Positions 1 to 9,461 of a stretch of 64,000 nucleotides of DNA are shown one piece after another. The position numbers and the translations under genes were made by a program. This DNA comes from an uncultured archaeon (lineage in GTDB: Archaea; Thermoproteota; Bathyarchaeia; 40CM-2-53-6; CALIRQ01), in contig CALIRQ010000005.1 in the NCBI GenBank assembly GCA_938042195.1, forward strand, positions 27,717 to 91,716. Reading direction: 5' to 3'. Position 1 is the stretch's first letter. Each line of letters begins with the position of its first letter. A model generated the notes under the pieces. The model saw nothing but the letters and a program-made list of their open reading frames with translations, was not told the origin of the DNA and did no database searches.

Positions 1-1145
1 TGCAGGAGGCCGTAGCCGAACGCTTCCAAGATGGCCCTGTAAACGTGCGCATCGGTATGGTAGAGGTTCAGGCCGAATATAATCCCCCTGGCCCTCGGAT
101 CCATTATCGGGGACCTCTCCCCCATGAAGTAAGGCAATACGATTATGCCCTCGGAGCCGGGCGGGATCCTCCCGGCCCGCTCCTCCAGCTCCTCGAGGCC
201 CCTTCCCCCTTCGCCCCTCAGCCTCCTGAACCATTCCACTATAGCGCCGACCGTTTGCATCGCTATGGCCGATACCCACTTCCCGGGCCTGACGTGATGG
301 CCGAAGTATAGGCCCTTGTGGATTATCGGCTTAGAAACGCATGTATGGGCCGCGCCGACCGATCCATAGGAGAGCATCGACTCCCCATCCTCTATAACCC
401 CCGCGCTCAGGGCGGATACGTTAGCGTCGCAGGACCCGGCCACGACTGGAGTCCCCTTCGCTATGCCGATCTCCCTCGCCGCCGGCCCGGCTACTTCGCC
501 GACCACGGAGCCCGCCTCCACGAGCTCTGGCAACATGGCCGGGTCGATCCCAACGGCCTCGCAGAGCTCGTCGCTCCATTCCCCCTTGTGGACATCCGAG
601 AGCCCCGTCATGTCGGCGACATAGTAGTCAGAGGCGAAGGAGCCGGTCAGCTTTTTCACGACGTAGCAATGGGATGATGGGACTATTCTCTTCGTCTTCT
701 CGAAGAGCTTGGGCTCGTGGCGCTGGAACCAGAGGATCTTGGGCGCTAGCATCCTATGGCTTATCGGGTTCCCGTTTATCTTCAGGAATCTTTCGTCCCC
801 GAGCTCGGCCTTGAGGCGGTCTATCTCGGCCGCGGCCCTCGTATCCATATAGAGGATCGATTTGCGGAGTGGCCTGCCCCTCCCATCCAAGGGAGTCAGG
901 TTCGTCGATAGCCCGCTGATGCCCACGCAGGCAATGTCTCTCGCCCCCGCCCTCCTCAGACAGGCCCTGACGGCCTCTTTGAAGGCGGCCCACCAATGCC
1001 TCTCGGGGTCCTGCTCCGCCCATCCGGGCTTGGGGAAGTAGACCTCGTTACGCACCCTCGAGCTGGATAGGATCCTCCCCATCGGATCCACTAGGACGGC
1101 CTTGCAAGCCGAAGTTCCTATGTCCACGCCCAGTAGGCTAGGCAA
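1..1145 (-). CDS. FGGY-family carbohydrate kinase (xylulokinase-like), 3' end outside window
   Basis: The 5' part (about 381 residues) of a sugar kinase of the FGGY family, which phosphorylates an open-chain sugar or polyol with ATP in the cytoplasm. The N-terminus reads LLGVDIGTSACKAVLVD, the phosphate-1 motif of the actin-like fold, and later segments such as VGISGLS, MDTRAAAEID and AGSCDANVSAL follow FGGY order. The frame runs off the left edge, so the C-terminal signature is not visible. The start is TTG at 1145: an in-frame TAA lies eight codons upstream and no other start precedes the conserved GVDIGT. It begins 18 bases after the RuBisCO-like gene and is probably cotranscribed with it. 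The substrate cannot be told; xylulose, ribulose or another pentose are all possible. Confidence 0.9.
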   Translation of the reverse strand, partial: MPSLLGVDIGTSACKAVLVDPMGRILSSSRVRNEVYFPKPGWAEQDPERHWWAAFKEAVRACLRRAGARDIACVGISGLSTNLTPLDGRGRPLRKSILYMDTRAAAEIDRLKAELGDERFLKINGNPISHRMLAPKILWFQRHEPKLFEKTKRIVPSSHCYVVKKLTGSFASDYYVADMTGLSDVHKGEWSDELCEAVGIDPAMLPELVEAGSVVGEVAGPAAREIGIAKGTPVVAGSCDANVSALSAGVIEDGESMLSYGSVGAAHTCVSKPIIHKGLYFGHHVRPGKWVSAIAMQTVGAIVEWFRRLRGEGGRGLEELEERAGRIPPGSEGIIVLPYFMGERSPIMDPRARGIIFGLNLYHTDAHVYRAILEAFGYGLL

Positions 1146-1163
1146 TGGGATCGGGGCCCGCCA

Positions 1164-2477
1164 TTATTTAGGCTTGAAGACCGCCTCCTTGGGCCGCTCG
1201 TAGACCCCCCACTTCTCTATGGCCGCCCTCAGCTCCTCGTGATCCCTCGCGTATTCCTCCAGCCTTATGCCCTTTGCAGCCGCAACCGAGGCCTGTAGCA
1301 TGGCCATCACGCCGGCCTTGGTCCCCATAGGATGGCCAAGGATCCCGCCGCCGGCGATCATCATGAAGTCGATGCCCAAGTCGTTGACGTGCTGCATCGC
1401 CAGGCCCGGGTACACGGCCCCTCCAAGGGCCGGCATCGCGGCCTTGATCCCATGGAGCGGATCCCTCAAGGCGCGGACGGACCAGAAGTACTCGCTGATG
1501 GGCTGGTACATCTTCCCATAGGGGGTCGAAAGGACCGTGAGGTCCGCCCCGCAGATCCTGACGAGCTTCTTGATGACCGAATAGTTCATACCAAGCCTTT
1601 CGGGCCTCATGAAGGCCCTGGCCATCGCCGGGTGGGCCAGTATCGGGACCTTTATGCTCGGGTCCTCGGCTATCGCCCTGAGGATGGAATAGCCCGCCGT
1701 AACATAGTTTATGAGGAGGCAGTTGGCGCCCGCTTGAACGGCCTATTCGGCGATCTCGGGCATCTTATCGACCTCGTCCGTTATATTCAAGGCGTAGAGG
1801 CACTTCTTGCCGCTCTCCCGGCAACCCCTATCGATCGCCTCCATCGCGGCCGAGAGCCTCTCCTCCCTCCTGCAATACGACGGGTTGGATTGCATCTCAT
1901 CGTCCTTTATCAGATCCGCCCCTCCCGCGGCCGCCTCGTAGCAGACCTTGGCTACCTCCTTCGGGGACATCCCGAGCTTGGGCTTCATTATCGCCCCGAC
2001 CAGGGGCCTATCGCCCACGCGCAGGAGATCCCTCAAGCCCCCTATCCCGAACTTCGGCCCCTTGAACTCCCTCAAGAAGGACTTGGGCATGAATAGGTCG
2101 ACGAGCTTAACGGAAGCAAGGCCCATGGAGTATATATTGCCCGCTATGCCCGTCATGACCATCGTTATCGGCATCCCATCGCCGAAGTTCGCCAAGGGGT
2201 GGGCGACCAAGGCGAGGAACTTCCTCGAATCGCCATCGGCCGGGAACTCGTAAACCCCCAGGACCTTCCCCTGGCTCCTCTCTCTGATCTCCTCCGTTTC
2301 GGTCGGGACCCTCAGCCAAGTCCCGGTCGTGGCCTCGGCAGCCAGCGCCTCGGCCACCTTCGATGGCTCCCTTTCCCCCGAGGCCTCTATCCTATAGGCC
2401 GCTATCAGGAACTCCTCCTGGTCGATCCCTTCGAAGATGGAGAAGGCATAGGGATCGTAGGTATACTCTCTTTCCAA
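1164..2477 (-). pseudogene. RuBisCO-like protein (form IV) gene interrupted by in-frame TAG
   Basis: The frame spans 437 codons, the normal RuBisCO-like length, but codon 245 (1743-1745) is TAG; both halves stay in the same frame. Upstream are TTGTW (residues 50-54), GNIYSM, MKPKLG (164-169) and the KDDE of the carbamylated-lysine region (191-194). Downstream are AHPAM and AGGGILGHPMG. By my alignment several bisphosphate-binding residues of true RuBisCO are replaced: H-R of loop 5 is H-P, the loop-6 region histidine is lost, and SGG is YPG. This points to a form IV enolase/isomerase-like enzyme rather than a CO2 fixer. The stop falls where relatives usually have lysine before AV.LGAN, so AAG to TAG would explain it. 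It could be a recent pseudogene, a sequence error or readthrough. The FGGY kinase follows directly. Confidence 0.85.
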
Positions 2478-2489
2478 CCGGGATCCCCT

Positions 2490-4158
2490 TCAATCCTGAT
2501 CACGCCAAGGGATATAAAAAAGGAGATCATCCCTCCCGCCCATCGTCCGCATCCATCTGGGCCCTTCGCTATTCTCCCCGCAGTTGGGGCAGAAGGCCGA
2601 GCCCTCCGGTTACCCGGCGCCGCGGTTAGGACATTTGGCCGTAGCGGCGTTTGGAGCCGTGGGATGGGGCGCCGCCTCCGATTCGGGCCTCGGGCCCCCC
2701 TTCAGGGCAAGGGCAGCGACGGCGATCCCGAGGGCGATGAGGGCCATTGCCATAAGGCTCGTCGATCCGCCGGGGATCTCCCCAGAATTGCTTGGTCGGC
2801 GGGGGTTGGGCCTCGAAGACCGAGAAGGATGCGGGCGCGCTCTCTGCTGCCTTATGGCCCGAGTCGCCGGACCAGGCGGCCCTAACGGTCCAAGCGCCAA
2901 CGGCATCGGGATTGAAGGAGTCGGAGAAGGCCCCCGATGCGGATGCGGCGACCTCCCTCGCCAGCTCGGATCCATCGGGCCTTCTATATACAAGCTTGAT
3001 GCCCGCTGCCAAGGGGGGCGAGAGGGCGCCGGAGACCGATAGGGATTCGCCGATCTTGAGCGAGGTTGGGCTGACCGATATCGAAATCGAGCTCTCCCCC
3101 GTGGGCCTCCCCGCCGCCTCGATCAAGAGGCTTATCGATGCCGATCGGGTCAGTCCGCCGCCCTCGCCCATTATGGTCAGCGGATAGGTGCCGGGGGCGA
3201 CTGAGGCATCGGTCGAGATGGTTAGCAGGGATGCGAATGTCGGCATCCCCGATGCCGGATCGAAAGCGCACGATGCCCCATCTGGGAGGCCCATAAGGCC
3301 CAAGGAGACGGGCTGAGCCATCCCCGAGACGAGGCTTATGGCCACCTTGAACTCCGCCGCCCCGCCCGCCCTCACGGACCCTGAGGCGGGCTCGGCCGAG
3401 ATGGAGAAGTCGAACTCCGGGGGCGGCGGGGGCGGTGGCTGGCCCGGCGCCAGGACGACCACGTAGGCGTTCGCGGCTTTATTGGCGGGGCCGGGGAACG
3501 ATGCGCCGGCCGAGTTGGCCCAGACCTGGAGCGCATAGGTCCCCGGGGCGACCGAGGGGCCGACGCTGACGGTCATCGTGGAGGAGAAGGGCGCGGGCCT
3601 ATCTGTGGCGGAGAAGGAGGCCGAAAGCCCGAGACGGGCGGGGATTGGATCAGGCGGATGGGCGTCCCGCCCGATGAGCCCGTTATGGAGACGGTGAACG
3701 CGGCGGTTCCTGGTGGGCTGCTGACGGCCCTCGAAGCCGGGCTAACGGAGAGGGTCCACGCCTCCTGGGCCGTTGCCACGACCATCGTGACGTACTTGGC
3801 CTTGCTTTGCGAGCCCGCGTTGGCCTGCACGGTTAGATCCTGTCTCAAACCCTGTGGCGCGGAGAGTGGGACCGATACAAACATCCTTGAGCCGAACGGC
3901 GCCGGCCTATCGTTGACTTGGAAGCCGATGGACCATCCGGCTGGCGGGATGCACATGAGGCGAATGCGTGGGTTGTTGGGTATCGTGCCGGTGACGACGA
4001 TATCAAAATATGTGCTCCCGCCGGGGGCGACGGTCCTCGATGAGGGCGTAACGGATAGGTCCCAAGCGTAGGCTTCGGGGATCATGACCCCTATCGATGC
4101 TAGGGGCCATTAACGCCAAGAGGAGGGCGCGGAGGGATCGCGCCCTTGAGGGGTCCAA
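2490..4158 (-). pseudogene. Secreted, membrane-anchored Ig/NEW3-like repeat protein, frameshifted
   Basis: Reading across breaks gives one protein. A TTG start at 4158 opens a signal peptide (basic SRARSLR then LLLALMA), followed after a break at the CCCC run 4088-4091 by EAYAWDLSV, a likely cleavage region. Two tandem beta-sandwich repeats follow, each with DRPAPF and a SVAPGTY- or SAPQG-type turn (NPCBM-associated NEW3 style). A proline stretch (GQPPPPPPPEF), two more repeats and a C-terminal helix (SLMAMALIALGIAVAALAL) come next, then a zinc-ribbon tail with CPNR and CPNC. Frame changes lie near 4088, 3628 and 2772-2783, each beside G/C runs. Inside the ribbon one cysteine is Arg and one codon is TAA. 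It is either a decayed surface protein or a gene with assembly errors; ligand unknown. Confidence 0.7.
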
Positions 4159-4292
4159 AATTCATCGATAGTTAAGCCCTTCTTATCCATAAAAGGCTTT
4201 CGATCCATCCAACCGCTCGGATGTAGGGAGCTCCGACCATATGGGATACCCAGCGGCGGCGCGGCTTGGGCTATGCCCATTTGAGAGGGGGT

Positions 4293-4775
4293 TCATTCCA
4301 TTTTCAAGTATTGGAACCTCAGTCGGCATGCATCATCCCCTTTGCAAAGCTGGGACTCGAGCGAGAACCCGATGCCTTTGTCGAACTCATCCGCCCAAGC
4401 CCGGTACTCCGCTTTGCATATCCTCTCCCCGACCCTTCCGGCGAGGGCTCCCCTGCCCGCCTCCTTCATGATCTCGAACCATGGGCACTCGCGGATTAAT
4501 ATCAGGACGTGATCCCCCTCGGCCTCGAAGCTCATCCTATAGCCCTCCATCCCGAACTTTATCTCCAAGGCCCTCAATAGATCTCCCAGGCCATTCCCCT
4601 CGATGCCATACAATTCCCTTATCTTCCTCGATTGGATTTTGGGCATCACCCTCCAAACCCTCTCATCGATCTCCAACGCCTTATCGAAGGAATCCGCCTC
4701 CTCGAGCATGACGAACCAAAGCCCATCGACAGCGAAGAAGGACCTCTTGAAATACTCGAGCGCCCTTTCAGCCAT
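4293..4775 (-). CDS. DUF6125 / L-2-amino-thiazoline-4-carboxylate hydrolase-like protein
   Basis: A 160-residue soluble protein. It opens with a helical section (LWFVMLEEADSFDKALEID) and WRVMPKIQSRKIRELYG, the pattern I associate with archaeal DUF6125 / ATC-hydrolase-like proteins. The C-terminal half has a strand with LIRECPWFEIMKEAGR and two later cysteines, consistent with a ligand- or metal-binding alpha/beta domain. No enzyme of the bacterial thiazoline pathway is nearby, so the hydrolase name should not be taken as a function. It lies downstream of the thioesterase and upstream of the broken secreted protein on the same strand. The family assignment is from memory of the conserved WRVMPKIQ region and is moderately sure. 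Confidence 0.6.
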   Translation of the reverse strand: MAERALEYFKRSFFAVDGLWFVMLEEADSFDKALEIDERVWRVMPKIQSRKIRELYGIEGNGLGDLLRALEIKFGMEGYRMSFEAEGDHVLILIRECPWFEIMKEAGRGALAGRVGERICKAEYRAWADEFDKGIGFSLESQLCKGDDACRLRFQYLKME

Positions 4776-4791
4776 CCCAAACGCCCCGATC

Positions 4792-4806
4792 GGCGGAACG
4801 GCTCGG
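4792..4806. repeat. 15-base repeat, copy 1
   Basis: GGCGGAACGGCTCGG is identical to 9842-9856. In both places the reverse strand carries it just before a minus-strand start (4775 and 9839), and a second short match, (C)(A/G)TTTGGGAT, follows on the gene side. Meaning unknown. Confidence 0.5.
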
Positions 4807-5239
4807 CTATACGAGCGCCTCGCCCTTCCTATAAACGATCCCCTGGCACGACGCTATAAGCGCGCCATCATCGGATCTGACCACGATGCGATAAAGGGCC
4901 CGTCCTCCCGCCGAGGCTCTCCTCGAACGCCTCCGCGACGAGCTCCATGCCCTCCCTCGCCGGCGAGCGGTAGCTTATGCTCATGCAGAGGGCCAAGGCC
5001 CTTTGCCCATGGGAATTGCTGGCCGCCGCGAAGGCCGCATCGGCCAAGGAGAATATCGCGCCCCCATGGGCTATGCCATGGAAGTTGAGCATATCGCTCG
5101 TAACGGTCATCACCACCTTGCTATACCCTTCCCCTAACTCCACCAGCCTTATGCCCAAGGACTTCGAGAAGGGATCCCTTTCGATCTTCTCCCGGATCCT
5201 ATCCAGCGAGCCCATATGGGCCAATCCAACGCGAGCCAT
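4807..5239 (-). pseudogene. PaaI-like hotdog-fold thioesterase, one-base frameshift
   Basis: The first 105 or so residues are a clear acyl-CoA thioesterase of the PaaI type: LNFHGIAHGGAIFSLADAAF is the hotdog helix with the catalytic-region HGG, followed by the SISYRSPAREG strand. At 4896-4901 (GGGCCC) the frame breaks. Dropping one base continues as TGLYRIVVRSDDGALIASCQ to a TAG at 4807-4809, exactly the expected last strands and normal family length of about 140 residues. As written, the protein ends at 4868 with an unrelated tail. A sequence error is the simplest reading; a real recent frameshift is possible. The family hydrolyses small aromatic or short-chain acyl-CoA thioesters; the substrate is unknown here. 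Confidence 0.8.
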
Positions 5240-5248
5240 AAATTAAGC

Positions 5249-6553
5249 CTAAGCTCCCGGGTAGCCCCCCCGTTCCTCCGCCCCTTCCCCCGCCTTGCCC
5301 AAGGCCTTTCCCGCCCCCCTCCCGAGGATCAGGTACCTCCTTGGATAGGGGATCTCTATGCCATTGGCATCGAACTCCTTCTTGATCTGATAGAGGATAT
5401 CCCTGGCCATCTTGAAGGCCGTTGGCTGATCCTTCGCCCTGCTCAGGAGCCTGAGGTTGATCCCGGATTCCCCATAATCCATGACGACCACGCTCGGCAG
5501 GTCCGCCGTCGGCATGCAATCCGGATGCCTCAGGGCTACTTGGCGCATTATCTCCATCGCCTTATCCAGGTCCGATTCATAGCTGACTTGGACGTATATT
5601 GGCACCAGCATCGTCGGATCCTCCGCGCTATAATTGGTGACGACCTCGGAGAGGAATAGGGAATTTGGGACCATGAGGCGCCTGTTGTCCCAGGTGCGCA
5701 GGGTCGTGTGGATGAGCTTTATATCCTCGACGAAGCAGAACTCGTTCCTGAAGGAGATCGCATCCCCTATCCTGAAGGGCTGAGATGCGGCTATCACCAT
5801 GCCAGCTATTATGTTCGAGAGGCTCGTCTGGGCAGCTAGGCCAATGACTATGGAGGCGAACCCGGCGGCGATGAATATGGATGCTATCAACCCCCCCATC
5901 CACGGGAAGGCGCTGAAGATCGCCGCCGATACCCCTAGGATGGCGGCGATCGCGAGCGCCAAGCGCCTTATGAAGGCATAGGTCGTTTCAAGCCGCGGCT
6001 CCTTGGCGATATATGGGCCGAGGTGGCGCTTCATGAGCGCGTTCAATATATGGACTATCAAATAGGTGAGCAATATACCAATTAGGAAATTTATCGCCGC
6101 CCAGAGGCCTTGCGGGATCGCCGGGAATATTGGGGAGGAGAGGATCGTGTGGATTATGGCTACGGCGCCTGCTGAGTACACGCTATATATCGGCATCTTG
6201 TTCGATGAATGGGCTTCTAGGGCGGATGGGGCGAGGCCGCCGAGCAAGGAAGCGGTCGCCCGAACGATGGATATTAGGATCGCTATGCGAACCAATATAG
6301 CCAGGTTGGAGGCGTTCAGGAAAGCAGAGAGCGGGCCCGGGGAAATGGCTTCCATGCGCTCGGTCGCCAAGAGCGCACCATAGCCCACTACGGTAACCGC
6401 AACGGGGCCCTCCATGAGCAAGCGCAGGGCATCCTTCGCGAACTTCGGCAGGGCCGAGCGGAGGATCAGCCTCCTAGATGCGGTCCATATGATGAACGAA
6501 GCCGCTACGGAGGCCAAGATTATGGAGGCCGAGGCCGTAAATTCCCCAACCAA
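5249..6553 (-). CDS. MscS-family mechanosensitive channel
   Basis: A 434-residue membrane protein. Five or so hydrophobic segments fill the first 270 residues; the pore-lining helix is followed by GLAAQTSLSNIIAGMVI and QPFRIGDAI, the signature of the MscS pore helix and beta domain. NRRLMVPNSLFLSEVVTNYS and a C-terminal alpha/beta cage follow. It releases small solutes on hypo-osmotic shock in known relatives. At 434 residues it has extra N-terminal helices relative to E. coli MscS. Start is TTG at 6553. The next gene (tldD) is divergent. Confidence 0.92.
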   Translation of the reverse strand: MVGEFTASASIILASVAASFIIWTASRRLILRSALPKFAKDALRLLMEGPVAVTVVGYGALLATERMEAISPGPLSAFLNASNLAILVRIAILISIVRATASLLGGLAPSALEAHSSNKMPIYSVYSAGAVAIIHTILSSPIFPAIPQGLWAAINFLIGILLTYLIVHILNALMKRHLGPYIAKEPRLETTYAFIRRLALAIAAILGVSAAIFSAFPWMGGLIASIFIAAGFASIVIGLAAQTSLSNIIAGMVIAASQPFRIGDAISFRNEFCFVEDIKLIHTTLRTWDNRRLMVPNSLFLSEVVTNYSAEDPTMLVPIYVQVSYESDLDKAMEIMRQVALRHPDCMPTADLPSVVVMDYGESGINLRLLSRAKDQPTAFKMARDILYQIKKEFDANGIEIPYPRRYLILGRGAGKALGKAGEGAEERGGYPGA

Positions 6554-6692
6554 GGCTTCGGGTCCCCTCCCCCATGGCCCACGGCGCCCTAATAAACCTG
6601 AACGCTAGGAAGATTCCCTCGATCCATTTGGAAAGGTAAAATAATTTGGCCTCGAACCCCCGAGCAATGCCGAATCGGACGCGGGATGGGGC

Positions 6693-8117
6693 TTGGATGC
6701 GGATTTAGTGGAATACTGCCTTGAGTACGCGAGGGAGAAGGGGGTCAATTACGCTGAGGTTGGGGCCCTGGATAGGCGGGAGGAGGAGATAATCCTGAAG
6801 AACGGGGAGCTCGATGCCTACGCGATCTCCTTCGACAGCGGCTTCTCCGTCAGGATCCTCGCCGGCGGAGGCCTCGGGTTCGCGTCGTCGAACCGTTGGA
6901 CGAGGGAAGAAGCGAAGGGCATCGCGGAGGAGGCGTATCGGCTCGCGAGGGCATCCGGGCGGACGAGCCGAATCGAGTTCGTTGAGGAGGAGGCGGTTGA
7001 GGCGGAGTGGGGCGTCGAGCAAAGGAGGAGGATCGAGGACGTTCACCCCGAGGAGAAGATAGCCGCCCTCTTGGAGGTCGACAAGGAGGTTATGTCCCAA
7101 GGCGCCAACGTTGTTTCCAGGGCATTCATTTGCGCGGCGGAGCTTGTGGAGGGGTTCTTCGCGAACTCGGAAGGCTCGAGGATCCGTTCCCTCGTTCCAA
7201 GGGTCAGCTTCGTGGCCACTGGCATAACTGTCTTCGAATCGGGCAGGATGGAGCAGATCCCGTTCAAGGAGTATGGCCAAAGCGGCGGCTGGGAGGTCCT
7301 CGAGGGCTGGGGCCTCGGGGCCGATCTGGCTAGGGAGGTTGGGGCTTTGAAGCGCCTCATAGCCGAGGGGAGGGCGATGCGGCCGGGGAAGATGGATGTG
7401 ATCTGCGGGCCGGAGGTCGTCGGGATCGCTTGCCATGAATCCTGCGGCCATCCCATGGAGGCCGATAGGATCCTGGGGAGGGAGATGAACCAAGCCGGTA
7501 GGTCCTTCATATATGAAGGCGGCCCCTTCTGGATAGGCGCTAGGATAGGGAGCGAGCTCGTAACGATCGTCGACGATCCAACCATAGAGAACAGCTATGG
7601 GTATTACCTTTACGATGATGAAGGGGTAAGGGCGAGGAGGCGATATCTCTATAAAAACGGGGTAATAAACGAGTTCCTCCACAACCGCGAAACGGCCGCT
7701 AGGCTAGGCGTGAGGAGCAATGGCTCATCCCGCTCGATGAACTACGATAGGGAGCCCATAGTGAGGATGGCGAATACGTACCTTCTTCCCGGCGATATGT
7801 CTGAGGAGGAGATATTCGAGGGGATCGAGCGCGGCGTTTACATCCGATCCTTTACGGAGTGGAACATCGATGACGTTAGGTTCAATCAGCGCTATGTAGG
7901 GAGGGAGGCCTATTTGATAGAGAAGGGGGAGCTCGGGGCCCCGGTGGCGAGGCCGATTATAGAAACGACGACCCAGGGCTTTTGGATGGCGGTCGATGCC
8001 GTTTCCAAGGGGGTGGAGTTCCAAGCGGCGACATGCGGGAAGGGGGATCCGATGCAGGGGGCCCCCGTCTTCCACGGCGGCCCGATGATAAGGTTGAGGG
8101 GGATCCATGTAAGATGA
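6693..8117 (+). CDS. tldD: Metalloprotease TldD
   Basis: 474 residues, the zinc-bearing subunit of the TldD/TldE peptidase. The metal motif is visible as HESCGHPMEADRILGRE near residue 250 (HExxxH), together with the later glycine-rich NGSSRSMNYDREP and the ETTTQGFWMAVDAV region. The pair degrades unfolded or extended peptides inside the cell and in bacteria matures microcin B17. The start is TTG at 6693, six residues before the conserved EYCLEYA helix. It overlaps tldE by four bases (ATGA), so the two are translationally coupled. Confidence 0.95.
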   Translation: MDADLVEYCLEYAREKGVNYAEVGALDRREEEIILKNGELDAYAISFDSGFSVRILAGGGLGFASSNRWTREEAKGIAEEAYRLARASGRTSRIEFVEEEAVEAEWGVEQRRRIEDVHPEEKIAALLEVDKEVMSQGANVVSRAFICAAELVEGFFANSEGSRIRSLVPRVSFVATGITVFESGRMEQIPFKEYGQSGGWEVLEGWGLGADLAREVGALKRLIAEGRAMRPGKMDVICGPEVVGIACHESCGHPMEADRILGREMNQAGRSFIYEGGPFWIGARIGSELVTIVDDPTIENSYGYYLYDDEGVRARRRYLYKNGVINEFLHNRETAARLGVRSNGSSRSMNYDREPIVRMANTYLLPGDMSEEEIFEGIERGVYIRSFTEWNIDDVRFNQRYVGREAYLIEKGELGAPVARPIIETTTQGFWMAVDAVSKGVEFQAATCGKGDPMQGAPVFHGGPMIRLRGIHVR

Positions 8118-9442
8118 TGGAGGAGGCCATCGCAAAGACCGAGGCGATCGTTAGGGAGGCCAAGGCCTTGGGCGCGGATGAGGCAATAGCCAATACGGTC
8201 ATTGGAAAATATCGCCAGCTCAGGTTCAGCAACGATCGGATCGATATAGGCCTCTCCTGGACGGATTATTCCACGAGCATCATGATCGCTTGGAGGAAAC
8301 GGGTCGTCCTGACGGAGATAAAGGACTTCCGCGATCCCTCGGGGGCCGTTAAGCGATTGCTAAGCTTGGCGAAGATCTCCAAGGAGAACGCTGCCTACGG
8401 CGGCGTGGCCCGGGGGAGGTTCGAATACGCCAAGCCCATGGCCGATGGGGCGATAGAGCATATCGAAGACCCATCCGAGTACATAGAGGAGGCAATATCC
8501 GCGGCGAAGAGGGAAGCCGGGGATGGCGCGGAGACGGGCGGAATGCTATTCACGAAATACGAGCGCGCCTTCCTCTCCTCCTCCGAGGGGCCTGAAGGGT
8601 GGGATGAGAGATCCGCGATCGAGATCTCGATAAGGGCCTTCTCGCAAAGGGATGCATCCGGCCATGGCGTGGAGTGCAGCAATTCGCTCAGGGACTTCGA
8701 GCCTGGGAGGGCGGGCGAGAAGGCGGGGGAGGTAGCCAAGCTGGCCGTCAATCCAAAGGCCGGCAGGGCCGGTAGGTACGACGTGGTCCTCGATCCGTTG
8801 TTCTTCGGATCCCTCATGGGCGTATATGGCTCGATGGGCTCGGCCTTCTACGCGATGACCCGCATGTCCATCTTCGCCGATAAGCTCGGGGAAATGGTTG
8901 CGCCGGAGATCGTTACCATAAGGGACGACCCTAGGGCCTGCTCCGTAAATTGCAGGGCCTTCGATGACGAGGGCGCGCCGGTTAGGGAAACCATTTTCAT
9001 AGACCGAGGGATCCTTAAGACCTTTTTCCATAACACCTCCACTGCCCGCGCCTTCGGGACGGAGACGACGGGCCACGCGGGGATAATCGTCCCGATGCCA
9101 TGGAGCCTATCCATGGATCCCGGGGATGTGGGGAAAGAGGAAATGCTGGGCGAATTGAGGAGGGGCCTTTACCTGACCAATACTTGGTATACGAGGTTCC
9201 ACAACTACGCCACCGGGGATTTCTCAACGATCCCGAGGGATGGCATATTCCTCGTGGAGGGGGGCGAGGTAAAGGAGTCTTGGAAGGGGATCAGGGTGAG
9301 CGATAATGCGCTGAGGATCCTATCGAGCATATCGGCGATATCGAGGGAGAGGCAACGGGTCCATTGGTGGCTCGAGGCGGATCCCCCGTCCCTCTCCCCT
9401 TATGTCCTGATCAAGGGGGTCCGGGTAACGAGGCCGGATTGA
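8114..9442 (+). CDS. TldE/PmbA subunit
   Basis: 442 residues. This is the partner of TldD: same fold but without the HExxxH metal site, as is normal for TldE. It opens with a helix and strands (RQLRFSNDRIDIG, TSIMIAWRKRVVLTE), passes through VVLDPLFFGSLMGVYGSM and TRMSIFADKLGEMV, and ends with NTWYTRFHNYATGDFS and a closing strand-rich region. The start is the ATG at 8114 inside the TldD stop overlap; open frame exists further upstream but would lie entirely within tldD. In archaea the heterodimer acts as a general peptidase. Confidence 0.93.
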   Translation: MMEEAIAKTEAIVREAKALGADEAIANTVIGKYRQLRFSNDRIDIGLSWTDYSTSIMIAWRKRVVLTEIKDFRDPSGAVKRLLSLAKISKENAAYGGVARGRFEYAKPMADGAIEHIEDPSEYIEEAISAAKREAGDGAETGGMLFTKYERAFLSSSEGPEGWDERSAIEISIRAFSQRDASGHGVECSNSLRDFEPGRAGEKAGEVAKLAVNPKAGRAGRYDVVLDPLFFGSLMGVYGSMGSAFYAMTRMSIFADKLGEMVAPEIVTIRDDPRACSVNCRAFDDEGAPVRETIFIDRGILKTFFHNTSTARAFGTETTGHAGIIVPMPWSLSMDPGDVGKEEMLGELRRGLYLTNTWYTRFHNYATGDFSTIPRDGIFLVEGGEVKESWKGIRVSDNALRILSSISAISRERQRVHWWLEADPPSLSPYVLIKGVRVTRPD

Positions 9443-9461
9443 TCGCCCCCGCCGAGCATCC

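Noticed and set aside
1743..1745. Pyrrolysine insertion at TAG in the RuBisCO-like gene
   Set aside because: TAG ends several other genes normally and no pyrrolysine system gene is in the window; kept only as a remote option.
6705..7682. Long open frame antisense to tldD
   Set aside because: Mirror of tldD codons; low-complexity proline/leucine composition and no family.
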